Origin: an uncultured Eubacteriales bacterium
GTDB lineage: Bacteria > Bacillota > Clostridia > Christensenellales > Borkfalkiaceae
DNA: 37,744 nt
Direction of reading: 5' to 3'
Assembly: GCA_902465495.1 (NCBI GenBank)
Contig: CABQND010000016.1
Span: 1 to 37,744, forward strand
This document shows, one piece after another, positions 8,578-17,558 of the stretch. Position 1 is the stretch's first letter. Each line of letters starts with the position of its first letter. Position numbers and translations under genes: made by a program. The notes beneath the pieces were generated by a model. The model was not told the origin of the DNA and did not search any database. It saw only the letters and a list, made by a program, of their open reading frames with translations.

Positions 8578-8604
8578 TATATATCTTTTTTCGTGTGATG
8601 TCAA
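8576..8604 (-). promoter_or_regulatory. sigmaA promoter of the zinc repressor operon
   Basis: Minus strand TTGACA (8604-8599), 17-nt spacer, TATACT (8581-8576). The operator begins directly at the -10 box. Confidence 0.82.
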
Positions 8605-8640
8605 CAACCTTATTTCAGATTTTTAAGATTTTTAAAAATA

Positions 8641-8670
8641 TTTTGCCCGCCGATAATTTCGGCGGGCAAA
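8641..8670 (-). terminator. Terminator after rluA-type gene
   Basis: Stem TTTGCCCGCCGA/TCGGCGGGCAAA with a short AT loop, followed on the minus strand by AATATTTTTAAAAATC. It lies about 30 nt after the stop at 8701. Confidence 0.78.
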
Positions 8671-8700
8671 GCTTTTTGTTGAATAACACTTTAAATTAAA

Positions 8701-9528
8701 TTATTGAGGCAGTTGCGCGGAAAACGAAGAAACAAAAGTCTTCCCACACAAATCGCCAAGAACAGAGGAAGAAAAATCAAACATCAAACTTTTTGCTACA
8801 AGAATTTGCCGATGCAAGTGATATTTCTTATTCAGGGCCTCATCGCCATATTTATCGTCCCCTGCCACGGGATGGCCTGCGAATGCCATATGGGCGCGGA
8901 TCTGGTGTGTTTTTCCGCTATGCAAAATAATTTTTACGAGAGAATATTCTCCATATTCCGCTAGGACAATGTATTCCGTTTGAATCGCCTCCGCACCTGC
9001 GCGCGGTGATCCGTATACCGATACCCGTGCCGCACCGGCATCTTTTTTCAGATATGCGGTAAGCAATTCATGCGGCAATGTAAACGGATAAAAACAGATT
9101 GTTTCATAAATTTTTTGTACGCGGCGAGAACGAAAAGCATCGATGAGAGCCTTTTCGGCAATCTCATTCTTTGCAAACGCAATTACTCCTGCCGTATTGC
9201 GATCCAATCTGTGCACAGGTCGCGCGCCACATCTCTCTTTCAAGTGTACAGCGAGACCTTCGGTATTTACGCCGGCATATTTATCAACAATAAGCGCATT
9301 TACATCCTCATATATTACCTTATAAAAGGGGCGGCTCTCCTCTTTGGGCGCCGTGAAATAGATCACTTCGTCCCCCATATGAAGAAGAAGATTTTCGCCG
9401 GTTTTTACGCCGTTCACGCGAATTTCTTTTTCGCGTAAAAGACGAGAAAAAGCGAACGAACCCTGCGGATAATTTTCGTCTGTAAAATCTCTGAGAGTCT
9501 GCACGTTTTGCGCAATGAATTTTTTCAT
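8701..9528 (-). CDS. RluA-family RNA pseudouridine synthase
   Basis: A 275-residue enzyme that converts uridine to pseudouridine in rRNA or tRNA. An N-terminal S4-like RNA-binding segment (about 10-60) precedes the RluA core. The catalytic motif HRLDRNTAG (106-114) holds the nucleophilic Asp109, and SGKTHQIRAHMAFAGHPVAGD is the usual C-terminal motif (shortened here in function only by its surroundings). Length is at the low end of the RluD range. The exact target site cannot be read from sequence. No clear Shine-Dalgarno site precedes the ATG. Its first 209 bp overlap, in another frame, the C-terminal tail of FeoB, so it may depend on translation of feoB. Confidence 0.88.
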   Translation of the reverse strand: MKKFIAQNVQTLRDFTDENYPQGSFAFSRLLREKEIRVNGVKTGENLLLHMGDEVIYFTAPKEESRPFYKVIYEDVNALIVDKYAGVNTEGLAVHLKERCGARPVHRLDRNTAGVIAFAKNEIAEKALIDAFRSRRVQKIYETICFYPFTLPHELLTAYLKKDAGAARVSVYGSPRAGAEAIQTEYIVLAEYGEYSLVKIILHSGKTHQIRAHMAFAGHPVAGDDKYGDEALNKKYHLHRQILVAKSLMFDFSSSVLGDLCGKTFVSSFSAQLPQ

Positions 9529-11332
9529 GTCGTATATACCCGATCAAAAGCCAAATCAATCCCGCAGCCAATAAAAGCGCGGACAAGATTGTCGCTGCCA
9601 GCGCACCTGCGCAAAGCAATGCGTACGCAGAGTATGCTATCAAAAAAGCCGAAGCCGTCTGCAATACGGCATACAAAAGAGCCCGTTTCCACCCAACTTC
9701 ACGCGCTGTTGCGGCAATCGCCGATATACAAGGCGAACAAGTCATCATGAACAAAATAAACGCGACAGCCGAAGGCACACTCATCGCTGCCGACAGATCC
9801 CCCCCATAAAAGAGCGAAAGCATGCCCGCAACGCTTTCCTTTGCAATCAACCCTGAAAAAGCCGCAAGCGCAACCTGCCAACGCGTAATACCCATCGGAT
9901 AAAATAAAAACCGAAGGCCGCGGCAAAGTATCGCCATCATGCTTACTTCACTCCCTGTCCCGACATATTTAAAAGAAAAGCTGAAGGACAAAAGGACCCA
10001 CATAAGGATCAAGAATGCCATAACTACCGTTGCAATTTTTATTATAAACTGTTTCAATGAAAATAGCAACGATTTGAACACCAAACGAAAACATGGAAAT
10101 TGCGGACGCGCAATTTCCAGCACAAATTCTTCTCCACCCGGAATCAACGCTTTCAGCGCAAACGCCGCCGCGAGTGAAAAAAGTACTCCCGTAAAATAAA
10201 TCGCCAGAATTGCAATAAAACTATTTGTAAAAAAGGCGGAGAGCATCACTAAGTAGACAGGCATCTTCGCACTGCATGAAACATACGCAAGAATTAAAAT
10301 AACGCGCTTTTGCAACTGCTTATTTTCCAATCCGCGAGTCGTAAGAATTGCCGCCGCCGTACATCCAAACCCCATGCAAACAGAAAAAGCCGCTCTTCCA
10401 GTAAGACCTACGCGAGCAAAAATTCCATCTGTCACAAACGCAAGCGCAGACATGATCCCGCTCTCTTCCAAAATATACAATGCGAAATACAAAATAGCGA
10501 TCTGCGGAAGAAAAGATAACAGCATTCCTACACTCGAAAATAACGACCGAAGAAATTCTGCCGCCACCACAGCTCCCGCCCCCTCCGCCGCAGAAGCGAG
10601 TGCACCGCCGACATGATCGGCAATAAGGCTTTCGCATGCGTTTTTTAAAAGAGTACCGGGCATATGTGCCCCGAACGCAAAGAAAAAGACCGTAAGCATG
10701 ATTGCAAGAAATAACGGCAGCGCAAAACGCGGATCATACAGCAAGCGTTCAAATTTACTTTCCCGCATTTTTCCCGCTTCGTAAATTCCCGCAAGGATTT
10801 CAGTATCGACAGACGGTGGCGAAACAACAGTTTTTTTGTTTTTTCCATCTATACACGCATCTGCAAGAAATCGTCTCAACCGAATAATATCTTTTTTCTT
10901 GCGCGCGTCGATACAGATCACCGGAATTTTTAACCGAGCAGCAAGAGCCTCCGTTTTCAGAAACCCGCCGCGCTTTTGCAATGCATCCGCCATCGTAACA
11001 ATCAGCACTGCTCGCTGCGTAATGCGCAATACATCTTCCACGAGCGACAGCGAACGCGACAAGGTCAATGCGTCAGCAATGCAAGCCACAAAATCATAGT
11101 CTTTTCCTTCAATCGCATTGCGGGAAATACTTTCCTCCATACTGTACGAGCGCAAGGAATAAATGCCGGGAAGATCACTGATCTCCGCGTGTAAACCGCA
11201 AAGATCTGCACGCCTTGATTGCAGTCCTACTGTTACTCCGTGCCAGTTTCCTGTTCGTGCATGTCCGCCCGTCAAAGCATTAAAAAGAGTGGATTTTCCG
11301 CTGTTCGGATTCCCTACCAGTAAAATTCTCAT
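9320..11332 (-). CDS. feoB: FeoB-family ferrous iron transporter (variant)
   Basis: A 670-residue membrane protein for Fe2+ uptake. The N-terminal G domain shows G1 GNPNSGKST (7-15), Thr34 in the G2 region and G3 DLPG (53-56). The G4 motif, normally NxxD, reads TMAD (113-116), and the G5 region is degenerate. The core has Gate motifs GFGCTAAAI (usually GFGCNVPAI), SCSAKMPVY and TCSPCISAIAA. FeoA starts the operon and overlaps by 4 bp (ATGA). After the last membrane helix the frame continues about 60 residues as an Arg/Lys/Ser-rich tail overlapping rluA out of frame, which is not a normal FeoB ending. Transport function is likely; nucleotide specificity may be altered. Confidence 0.88.
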   Translation of the reverse strand: MRILLVGNPNSGKSTLFNALTGGHARTGNWHGVTVGLQSRRADLCGLHAEISDLPGIYSLRSYSMEESISRNAIEGKDYDFVACIADALTLSRSLSLVEDVLRITQRAVLIVTMADALQKRGGFLKTEALAARLKIPVICIDARKKKDIIRLRRFLADACIDGKNKKTVVSPPSVDTEILAGIYEAGKMRESKFERLLYDPRFALPLFLAIMLTVFFFAFGAHMPGTLLKNACESLIADHVGGALASAAEGAGAVVAAEFLRSLFSSVGMLLSFLPQIAILYFALYILEESGIMSALAFVTDGIFARVGLTGRAAFSVCMGFGCTAAAILTTRGLENKQLQKRVILILAYVSCSAKMPVYLVMLSAFFTNSFIAILAIYFTGVLFSLAAAFALKALIPGGEEFVLEIARPQFPCFRLVFKSLLFSLKQFIIKIATVVMAFLILMWVLLSFSFSFKYVGTGSEVSMMAILCRGLRFLFYPMGITRWQVALAAFSGLIAKESVAGMLSLFYGGDLSAAMSVPSAVAFILFMMTCSPCISAIAATAREVGWKRALLYAVLQTASAFLIAYSAYALLCAGALAATILSALLLAAGLIWLLIGYIRHEKIHCAKRADSQRFYRRKLSAGFVRFFSSFTRKRNSRERRKNRRKSSSSYGGRSDLFHGAQRGEPPLL

Positions 11333-11568
11333 CGCCTTTCCCCTTCCGTCCTGCGAACGATCACTTTCTCGGCAAGCGATCTCCGAATAGCAAGGCGTAC
11401 CCCTTCCGCCTCCAACATTTCACCGCCGCGAAACGGCGCCAGCCGCAAAACTTTGACAATCTTTCCCGTAGATACGTTTAACGTTTTCAGCCGCTCGGCA
11501 AGAGCTTCTCCACATTGTACAGATACAATTTCGGCCGTATCACCCGCCGCAAGTTCCGATAACTTCAT
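11329..11568 (-). CDS. feoA: FeoA-family SH3-like protein
   Basis: A 79-residue protein of FeoA type: MKLSELAAGDTAEIVSV start, central RLKTLNV and the basic, beta-rich end typical of the SH3-like fold. FeoA proteins bind or modulate FeoB and are needed for ferrous iron uptake. The stop codon overlaps the feoB start (ATGA), so the two are co-translated. No convincing Shine-Dalgarno site is visible upstream of the ATG and I found no clear promoter in the roughly 90 nt before it. Confidence 0.9.
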   Translation of the reverse strand: MKLSELAAGDTAEIVSVQCGEALAERLKTLNVSTGKIVKVLRLAPFRGGEMLEAEGVRLAIRRSLAEKVIVRRTEGERR

Positions 11569-11660
11569 ACCGATAGCTTATGCGAAATCATTCCTAAAAA
11601 GACCTTCCTTTTCGCGCAAGAGCCTCCAATCCCGTCCCTATTCGCGGGCGCCAAAACAAA

Positions 11661-11693
11661 AAAAAGCTGCGCCGTTTCTGCGGCGCAGCTTTT
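11661..11693 (-). terminator. Terminator after the foldase-like lipoprotein
   Basis: Stem AGCTGCGCC/GGCGCAGCT with flanking A and T runs; on the minus strand it is followed by a run of Ts interrupted by one G. It lies 13 nt after the stop at 11706. Confidence 0.85.
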
Positions 11694-11705
11694 AGAATTT
11701 TTACT

Positions 11706-13970
11706 TTATGCCTGGATAGAAGTAAGATCGGAATACCTGTTCTTATAAACGACAACAGCAGTGTCATTTTCCAACTCAGTCAAAATATAATTCTGCTTCT
11801 CACTTGCAAAATCTTCCACCGCCGAATCCTTCATCGCCTGATAGAAGAAATAGGAGAAAGTTCCTTCTTTCGTTCTTTTTGCGTATTCAAAGCCGTTTTC
11901 ATATACGAGCCCGCCCGTATAAACATACGAAACGTACAGGATATGCCAACCGTAATCAGTTCCGACTACATAATAGGTACCAGCCCCGCCGAGACCGACA
12001 TCATTGGTAGCATTGATCGCCTGCTGTGCCGCATACTCAAACTCAGGCACGTAACTGCTTGCATCTTCTTTTGAAATGATCGAATAGCCGAGATAGGTAT
12101 TCAAGCATCCCGTATCCGTAGAATACGCAAACATAAGCTCGTTAAACGCCGAAAGTGCTTCGTACGAAACCGATGCTTCGTACGAAACCGATTCTTTGAC
12201 CATCCATTCTGCCGCACTCACATCCGAAACGCCGGCAACCTGCCCTGTATAGTAAATCGCCTTGCTGTAATCAATCGTGCGTCCGTCCGCATTCAGGAAA
12301 TCGGAGGGTTCATACGTATAGAACGTTTTGCCCGAAACAGGTTCATACTTGCTTCCGCTCGCAACATCGCTTCCAACAATATAATTGATATAGCCTTCCA
12401 ACTCGGAGATAAAAGCATCGATCTTCATCTCGTTCGTTGTAAGTTTATACGTTTTGTCGTCATTCTTCGTGACTGTGCCGTTGTACGGGTATTTGCCTGC
12501 ATAACGGTCAATCCCTTTATCCGAATTCACGTAGCTGTCTTTGAAGAACAAATAACTGCTCTTTTTCTGATCTCCGTTTGCCACGTTATAATATTCCAAA
12601 CCCGTTCCGGTTGCGTCAAAGCTGTAATCTTCACTGCCGTTGAACCACGAAGAACGCTGATCCTTTGCAACAATATCTTTGAACAGCTTGTTCCGCTCAG
12701 CATAATACTCTTTTGTATCCGTGCCGTAGCGGCTCTGCAACTCATCCAGCTCAAAACTCTGATCGGTATCGAACGGAAGAAGAATATTATAAACAAACCC
12801 GTACGTTCTGCCTACACGCGAATACACTACAAAAGAAGAATCGGAAACGCTGTCCATCGTCGTCGTGAAATCGGACTGCGAAGTAACTTTCTGCTCGCTT
12901 ACGAGAAGATTATACGCTGTCGTCAGATTCTCGTTTTCCCAACGCTCAGTCATATCCAATGCAATTGTCGCAGAGAATTTGTTGATCAGAATTTGTTCAA
13001 GCTGCGTTTTCAACTCAACACTGAAATAAGAAAGATTTTCGATATCCGAAAGGTCTTCCCCTTCTTCAATGAGATAATTTTGGCTCAACGAATACAAGAA
13101 ATCATTGTACGCCCTTCTGCGCGTACCGCGCGTCGAACCGTCCAATTTTTCATAGCTGCCGCACTCGCTTACAAGATTGGATCCTGTATAAATATCATAA
13201 TCGATCACTCTCTTGCCATCCACTTCCTTGTAAGGATAGTAGCTGTCCGTCACTTCGTTTGCGCCCGTAGGGACAGTTCTGTCCTCTTCCGTGCTCGTCG
13301 AAGAATCGCTTTCCTGCGAAATGCGCTCTTGCTCATACGAATCGATTGCCGAGTTAATGGAAGCCATAACGCTGTAAATCGCATAATTGATCTCATCTTC
13401 GGTTAAGAAATATTCAAAACCTGCGATCGCAGCGGCATCACCGGACTTGTCCGCAATTGCAGAAAGATATCCGTCTACGCTGATATCTTTTTGCATACGT
13501 GCCTCATCCGTATCGTTCGACACGTCATAGCCTTTGAGAGAATCGATGCTGTCACGATCCACAACAACAGCACCTTCGTTGAGATAATACAATGTTGCAA
13601 ACTGCGCAATGATTTTGCGCTGCGTAAGTGCATCCATCAGCATCTCAAACGTCTGCTCATACGTATAGCTTCCCGACGAAACATAGCTGTATCCGTAATT
13701 CAGGAAATACGCTACGAGGTCGCGCTTATAAATCTCATCTGTCGAAATGACGTTATTGATCTGCTCGTCCGTAATCGAAAGAGTCTTTCCGCTGAATGCG
13801 TTAAACGCCGCATCGAGCGATGAACGATCGTTACCGATATTGACGGTTGCCACGACCTGTTCCATATCCTTTTTGTTGTCAACGGAAATGAGGTCGCAAC
13901 CGGCAAACATGCCTACCGAGAAAACGACCGCCAGAACCGCACAGAGAATGGTTGTGAGTTTTTTCTTCAT
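11706..13970 (-). CDS. Foldase-like lipoprotein (PrsA/SurA-type, parvulin-related)
   Basis: A 754-residue exported lipoprotein. A signal peptide ends in FAGC (Cys about 24), so it is tethered to the outer face of the membrane. Near the N-terminus, VATVN followed by helices with ITDEQI and LTQRKIIAQFA resembles the SurA/PrsA N-terminal chaperone region. Near the C-terminus, GTDYGWHILYVSYVY resembles the last strand of a parvulin PPIase domain, but a complete active-site set is not evident. The middle is acidic and Tyr/Ser-rich. I chose the ATG at 13970 (GGAG 8 nt before it and a proper signal peptide), not the upstream in-frame start. The position directly after mfd matches the place of PPIase genes in other Clostridia. 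Confidence 0.7.
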   Translation of the reverse strand: MKKKLTTILCAVLAVVFSVGMFAGCDLISVDNKKDMEQVVATVNIGNDRSSLDAAFNAFSGKTLSITDEQINNVISTDEIYKRDLVAYFLNYGYSYVSSGSYTYEQTFEMLMDALTQRKIIAQFATLYYLNEGAVVVDRDSIDSLKGYDVSNDTDEARMQKDISVDGYLSAIADKSGDAAAIAGFEYFLTEDEINYAIYSVMASINSAIDSYEQERISQESDSSTSTEEDRTVPTGANEVTDSYYPYKEVDGKRVIDYDIYTGSNLVSECGSYEKLDGSTRGTRRRAYNDFLYSLSQNYLIEEGEDLSDIENLSYFSVELKTQLEQILINKFSATIALDMTERWENENLTTAYNLLVSEQKVTSQSDFTTTMDSVSDSSFVVYSRVGRTYGFVYNILLPFDTDQSFELDELQSRYGTDTKEYYAERNKLFKDIVAKDQRSSWFNGSEDYSFDATGTGLEYYNVANGDQKKSSYLFFKDSYVNSDKGIDRYAGKYPYNGTVTKNDDKTYKLTTNEMKIDAFISELEGYINYIVGSDVASGSKYEPVSGKTFYTYEPSDFLNADGRTIDYSKAIYYTGQVAGVSDVSAAEWMVKESVSYEASVSYEALSAFNELMFAYSTDTGCLNTYLGYSIISKEDASSYVPEFEYAAQQAINATNDVGLGGAGTYYVVGTDYGWHILYVSYVYTGGLVYENGFEYAKRTKEGTFSYFFYQAMKDSAVEDFASEKQNYILTELENDTAVVVYKNRYSDLTSIQA
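12156..12191 (-). repeat. Perfect 18-bp tandem duplication inside the lipoprotein gene
   Basis: Two adjacent identical copies of TGCTTCGTACGAAACCGA (plus strand) keep the frame and encode SVSYEA twice. It looks like a recent in-frame duplication. Confidence 0.9.
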
Positions 13971-14016
13971 AGAATGTGCTCCGAGTTTGCTTTTTGCTAA
14001 TGCAATATACTTTATT

Positions 14017-14045
14017 ATTATACCGTATTTCCAAGAGAAATGCAA
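14017..14045 (-). promoter_or_regulatory. Promoter of the foldase-like lipoprotein gene
   Basis: Minus strand TTGCAT, 17-nt spacer, TATAAT (14022-14017). The -10 is perfect and the -35 weak. It lies between mfd and the lipoprotein gene, about 46 nt from the start codon, with no visible mfd terminator. Confidence 0.6.
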
Positions 14046-14094
14046 TCGTATTTTTATGAAAAACTCGTTAAAAATCGCGAAAATTGCGAAGAAT

Positions 14095-17000
14095 TCACGC
14101 CACTTGTCCGCTTTGCGCGAATTTAAAGAATTTTGTCATTTCCAACATGACCTTCTGCGCGTCTTTTCCGCCCGCAAACTCGATTGCGGGACACTTGGAC
14201 ATTTCGAGCCGCACAGACGCCGCATATTTATCCAACGCCGAAGCCAGCCGCGCGTCCGCAAGGCTGTTCACAGACGGAAGTTCGATGCGCCCGCCCTTGG
14301 CACTCACGGCGATCTTCCGCACATTGAATTTCGCCGCGTACGATTTGAGAACCGCAATGACCAGAAGATTGAGAACTTCCGCGGGCATCTTGCCGTAATT
14401 TTCTTCCATGGACAGGCATACCCTCCGATAATCGGAAATACTTCGGATCTCTGCGATCTGCTTGTAGCAATCCAGCCTCGACGCGCTCGCTTCGATATAA
14501 CTTTCGGGAATAAAGGCATCTGCCTTGATATCCAGCTCGGCAACCGATTGTTCTTCGCCCGTAAGTTCCTCTTTGAGAAGCTTTGCATACAGCTCATATC
14601 CGACTTTATCCATATGACCGTGCTGTTCTCTGCCCAACACACTTCCCGCGCCGCGAATTTCAAGATCGCGCATCGCAATCTTGAACCCCGACCCCAGCTC
14701 GGTAAATTCCATGATCGCCTGCAACCGCTTGGAAGCCGTTTCCGTCATTACTTTTTCGGGCTTGAAGGTAAAATATGCGTGCGCCAAAACCGAGCCGCGC
14801 CCCACTCTGCCGCGAAGCTGATACAACTGTGAAATACCCAGCCTGTCGGCATCGATCACGATGAGCGTATTTGCCTTGGGCAAATCGATGCCGTTTTCAA
14901 TGATCGTCGTGGATACAAGAATATTGGTTTCGCCGCGGTAAAAACCCAGAATCCCGTTTTCAAGCACCGTTTTATCCATTCTGCCGTGTGCCACACAAAT
15001 CTTGCCCTCGGGCACGATCTGCTCGATCTTTGCCGCAAAGCTGTATATGCTTTCTACGCGATTATACAGTATAAAAACCTGCCCGCCGCGCGCAAGCTCA
15101 CGAACGCATGCGTCGCGGATAAGCGTCTCCGTTTCCTCCACGACGTAGGTCTGCACAGGCAGACGGCTGGAAGGCGGTGTGTCGATCGTGCTGATATCGC
15201 GTATTCCCGACAGCGACATATGCAATGTACGCGGTATGGGCGTTGCCGTCATCGTAAGACAGTCCACGTCCGTCTTCATGTTCTTGATCTTTTCCTTATG
15301 CTCGACGCCGAAACGCTGTTCCTCGTCCAGTATGAGAAGTCCGAGATCTTTAAATTTTACGTCCGAGGACAAAAGGCGGTGCGTGCCTACGATCAGGTCC
15401 ACCTCCCCGCGCGAAAGACGGGCAAGGATCTTATCCTGGTCGCGCGGGCTTTTAAAGCGATTGAGCGCTTCGACGCTGACGCCGAAATCCGCGAACCGTT
15501 TGAGCGCCGTTTCATAATGCTGCTGGCACAGAATTGTGTTCGGGCACATCAATGCGACCTGTTTGCCGTTCAATATGCTCAAATATGCCGCGCGCAGGGC
15601 AACTTCGGTCTTTCCGTACCCGACATCCCCGCACAGCAAACGGTCCATTACTTTCTTTGAACACATGTCCGCCTTGATCTCTTCGATCGACGAGAGCTGA
15701 TCGGGCGTTTCTTCAAACTCGAATGCCGATTCAAATTCCTCCATTTCTTCCGCGTGCGGCAGACACGCAAACCCGCGCTGTTCGGAACGCTCGGCATACA
15801 ATTTTTTCAGATCGAACGCCATCGCCTTGAGCGATGCACGCACGCGCTGTTTGACTTTTTCAAATTCCGCCCCGCCGATTTTCGACAGCGAGGGCGTCTC
15901 CTCGCCCATGTAACGGGACAAAATGTCCATCTGCTCCACAGGCACATACAGAACATCGCCGCCGCGGTATTCTAAGGCGATATACTCCTTTGTACCGTCC
16001 GTCGTTTCGATCTTCTTCGTGCCCGTGATCCTGCCCACGCCGTGCGTTTCATGCACCGCATAATCCCCCACTTCGGGCGACGTGAACATATCGTTTCGCT
16101 TGCGGCGGATACGCTTCTTGACCGTTGTCTTAGTGTAAAGATCGCCCGTTCCGATGATCGCAAGCTTTTGTTCGTGAAGAATGATCCCTCGCTCCAACTC
16201 CTCGTCGCTCACTGCGACGCCCTTCAACAGTTCGAGCGATGCAGGACAATCTGCTACCGGAATGTACTCGTCTGCAAAAAGATCGCGAAGCTTCTGCGAG
16301 CGCGAGGCTGAGCCGCTGTACACGAGAACACGGTATCCGTTCGCACGCCAGCTCTTGACATCGCTTGCAAAATTCATTAAACCGTTCAGATATCTGCCCA
16401 CCGGCGTCGAATGAAAGTTATAAATTTTTAAAGGTTCAAAGAAATATGTTTTGGACGCAAACGTCTGCAACGCCGCCGAACGCACCGAGGAAAGACATTG
16501 CAAAAAACTTTCCCGCGGTTCGTATTGTCCTCGGCAGAATGAAAAAACTTCCCCGCCCCGTCGCAGACTCGAAAAACGCTCGTCATGCTCTTTGTACAGT
16601 GCGTCCATTTTATCGTAGATGAGTTTACATTCGTCGAACACAAACAGTGCATCACCGAAAAACGTCCGAAAATTCGTGGAACAGCGCAAAAGAGGCATCA
16701 GATAGGATGCACCGCCAAACAATGCATCGTTTTCCAGCTTTGCTGCGATATCTCCCGCAATGGTCTGCGCTCGTTCATAGGCACCCGGATCTTTGAAAGA
16801 TGAAAGTTCTCCAAAGAGCACGTCTTTCATCGGGCCGATTTCATCCGCCGAAACGGTCACATCCGTCGCCGCGACAATGTCTGCCGAAAAAACGATCGGC
16901 AAGCGCTCTCCCGATATAAAATTATACGGTTTGATCTTTTCCACCGTATCGCCGAAAAAATCCACGCGCATCGGGTTTTCCGCATTGATCGGAAATATAT

Positions 17001-17517
17001 CCAAAATATCGCCGCGCAGGGCAAACTGTCCCTTGCTCTCTACCGTTGCCGCACGCGTATATCCAAGCCGCACCAGCCGTGCCGGCAATCCTAAGAAATC
17101 GAGCTCTTCCCCCTCTTGCAGAGAAATCGAATCGACACGTACGGGAAAAAGCTGCATCAGGCTTTCCACATCGCATACCGCAAGGCGCGCGCCGCACTGT
17201 ATGCGCCACAGAGCATTCAAACGGCGGAACAACGCGTCTTTGGATACGGCGTCTTTATAAAGGAGTACCTCATCTTTGGCGCAAAGCAGAGCAGGCTCCT
17301 CGCCCGAAAGCCCCGCAATTTCCGCCGCCATGCGCGCGGCCGTCTGTGCATTGTCCGCCACGTATACCGCACGACACGGCAGACAAGACGCCGCAATGAG
17401 TGCCTTATGCGGCTGCGATACGCCAAAAACCGCCGTCGGCGTGCCGAGGCGGATATTTTCTTCGAGGTCGAGATATTCGCCTCCTAAATTGTGCGGATTA
17501 AAAAAACCTTTTGGCAT
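14095..17517 (-). CDS. mfd: Transcription-repair coupling factor Mfd
   Basis: A 1140-residue DNA translocase that removes stalled RNA polymerase at lesions and recruits UvrA. The N-terminal third is UvrB-like. The CarD-like RNA polymerase interaction domain is seen around GDYAVHETHGVGRI and YVPVEQMD. The RecG-like motor follows with Walker A GDVGYGKTEVAL, the DEEQ box in LILDEEQRFGVEH, TATPIPRTL and GRVGRG. A TRG-type and C-terminal regulatory region completes it. Length is normal. GGGAG lies close before the ATG. It follows pth by about 40 nt, in the classic prs-pth-mfd order of Firmicutes, so it is probably co-transcribed with pth. Confidence 0.97.
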   Translation of the reverse strand: MPKGFFNPHNLGGEYLDLEENIRLGTPTAVFGVSQPHKALIAASCLPCRAVYVADNAQTAARMAAEIAGLSGEEPALLCAKDEVLLYKDAVSKDALFRRLNALWRIQCGARLAVCDVESLMQLFPVRVDSISLQEGEELDFLGLPARLVRLGYTRAATVESKGQFALRGDILDIFPINAENPMRVDFFGDTVEKIKPYNFISGERLPIVFSADIVAATDVTVSADEIGPMKDVLFGELSSFKDPGAYERAQTIAGDIAAKLENDALFGGASYLMPLLRCSTNFRTFFGDALFVFDECKLIYDKMDALYKEHDERFSSLRRGGEVFSFCRGQYEPRESFLQCLSSVRSAALQTFASKTYFFEPLKIYNFHSTPVGRYLNGLMNFASDVKSWRANGYRVLVYSGSASRSQKLRDLFADEYIPVADCPASLELLKGVAVSDEELERGIILHEQKLAIIGTGDLYTKTTVKKRIRRKRNDMFTSPEVGDYAVHETHGVGRITGTKKIETTDGTKEYIALEYRGGDVLYVPVEQMDILSRYMGEETPSLSKIGGAEFEKVKQRVRASLKAMAFDLKKLYAERSEQRGFACLPHAEEMEEFESAFEFEETPDQLSSIEEIKADMCSKKVMDRLLCGDVGYGKTEVALRAAYLSILNGKQVALMCPNTILCQQHYETALKRFADFGVSVEALNRFKSPRDQDKILARLSRGEVDLIVGTHRLLSSDVKFKDLGLLILDEEQRFGVEHKEKIKNMKTDVDCLTMTATPIPRTLHMSLSGIRDISTIDTPPSSRLPVQTYVVEETETLIRDACVRELARGGQVFILYNRVESIYSFAAKIEQIVPEGKICVAHGRMDKTVLENGILGFYRGETNILVSTTIIENGIDLPKANTLIVIDADRLGISQLYQLRGRVGRGSVLAHAYFTFKPEKVMTETASKRLQAIMEFTELGSGFKIAMRDLEIRGAGSVLGREQHGHMDKVGYELYAKLLKEELTGEEQSVAELDIKADAFIPESYIEASASRLDCYKQIAEIRSISDYRRVCLSMEENYGKMPAEVLNLLVIAVLKSYAAKFNVRKIAVSAKGGRIELPSVNSLADARLASALDKYAASVRLEMSKCPAIEFAGGKDAQKVMLEMTKFFKFAQSGQVA

Positions 17518-17558
17518 ATTTCTTCTCCCGCTGCCCGAAAATTCGCGGGCGCAAGGCG

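Noticed and set aside
13747..14832. Open frame of 361 codons on the plus strand
   Set aside because: It crosses from the lipoprotein gene into mfd antisense and has no start signal or recognisable domain.
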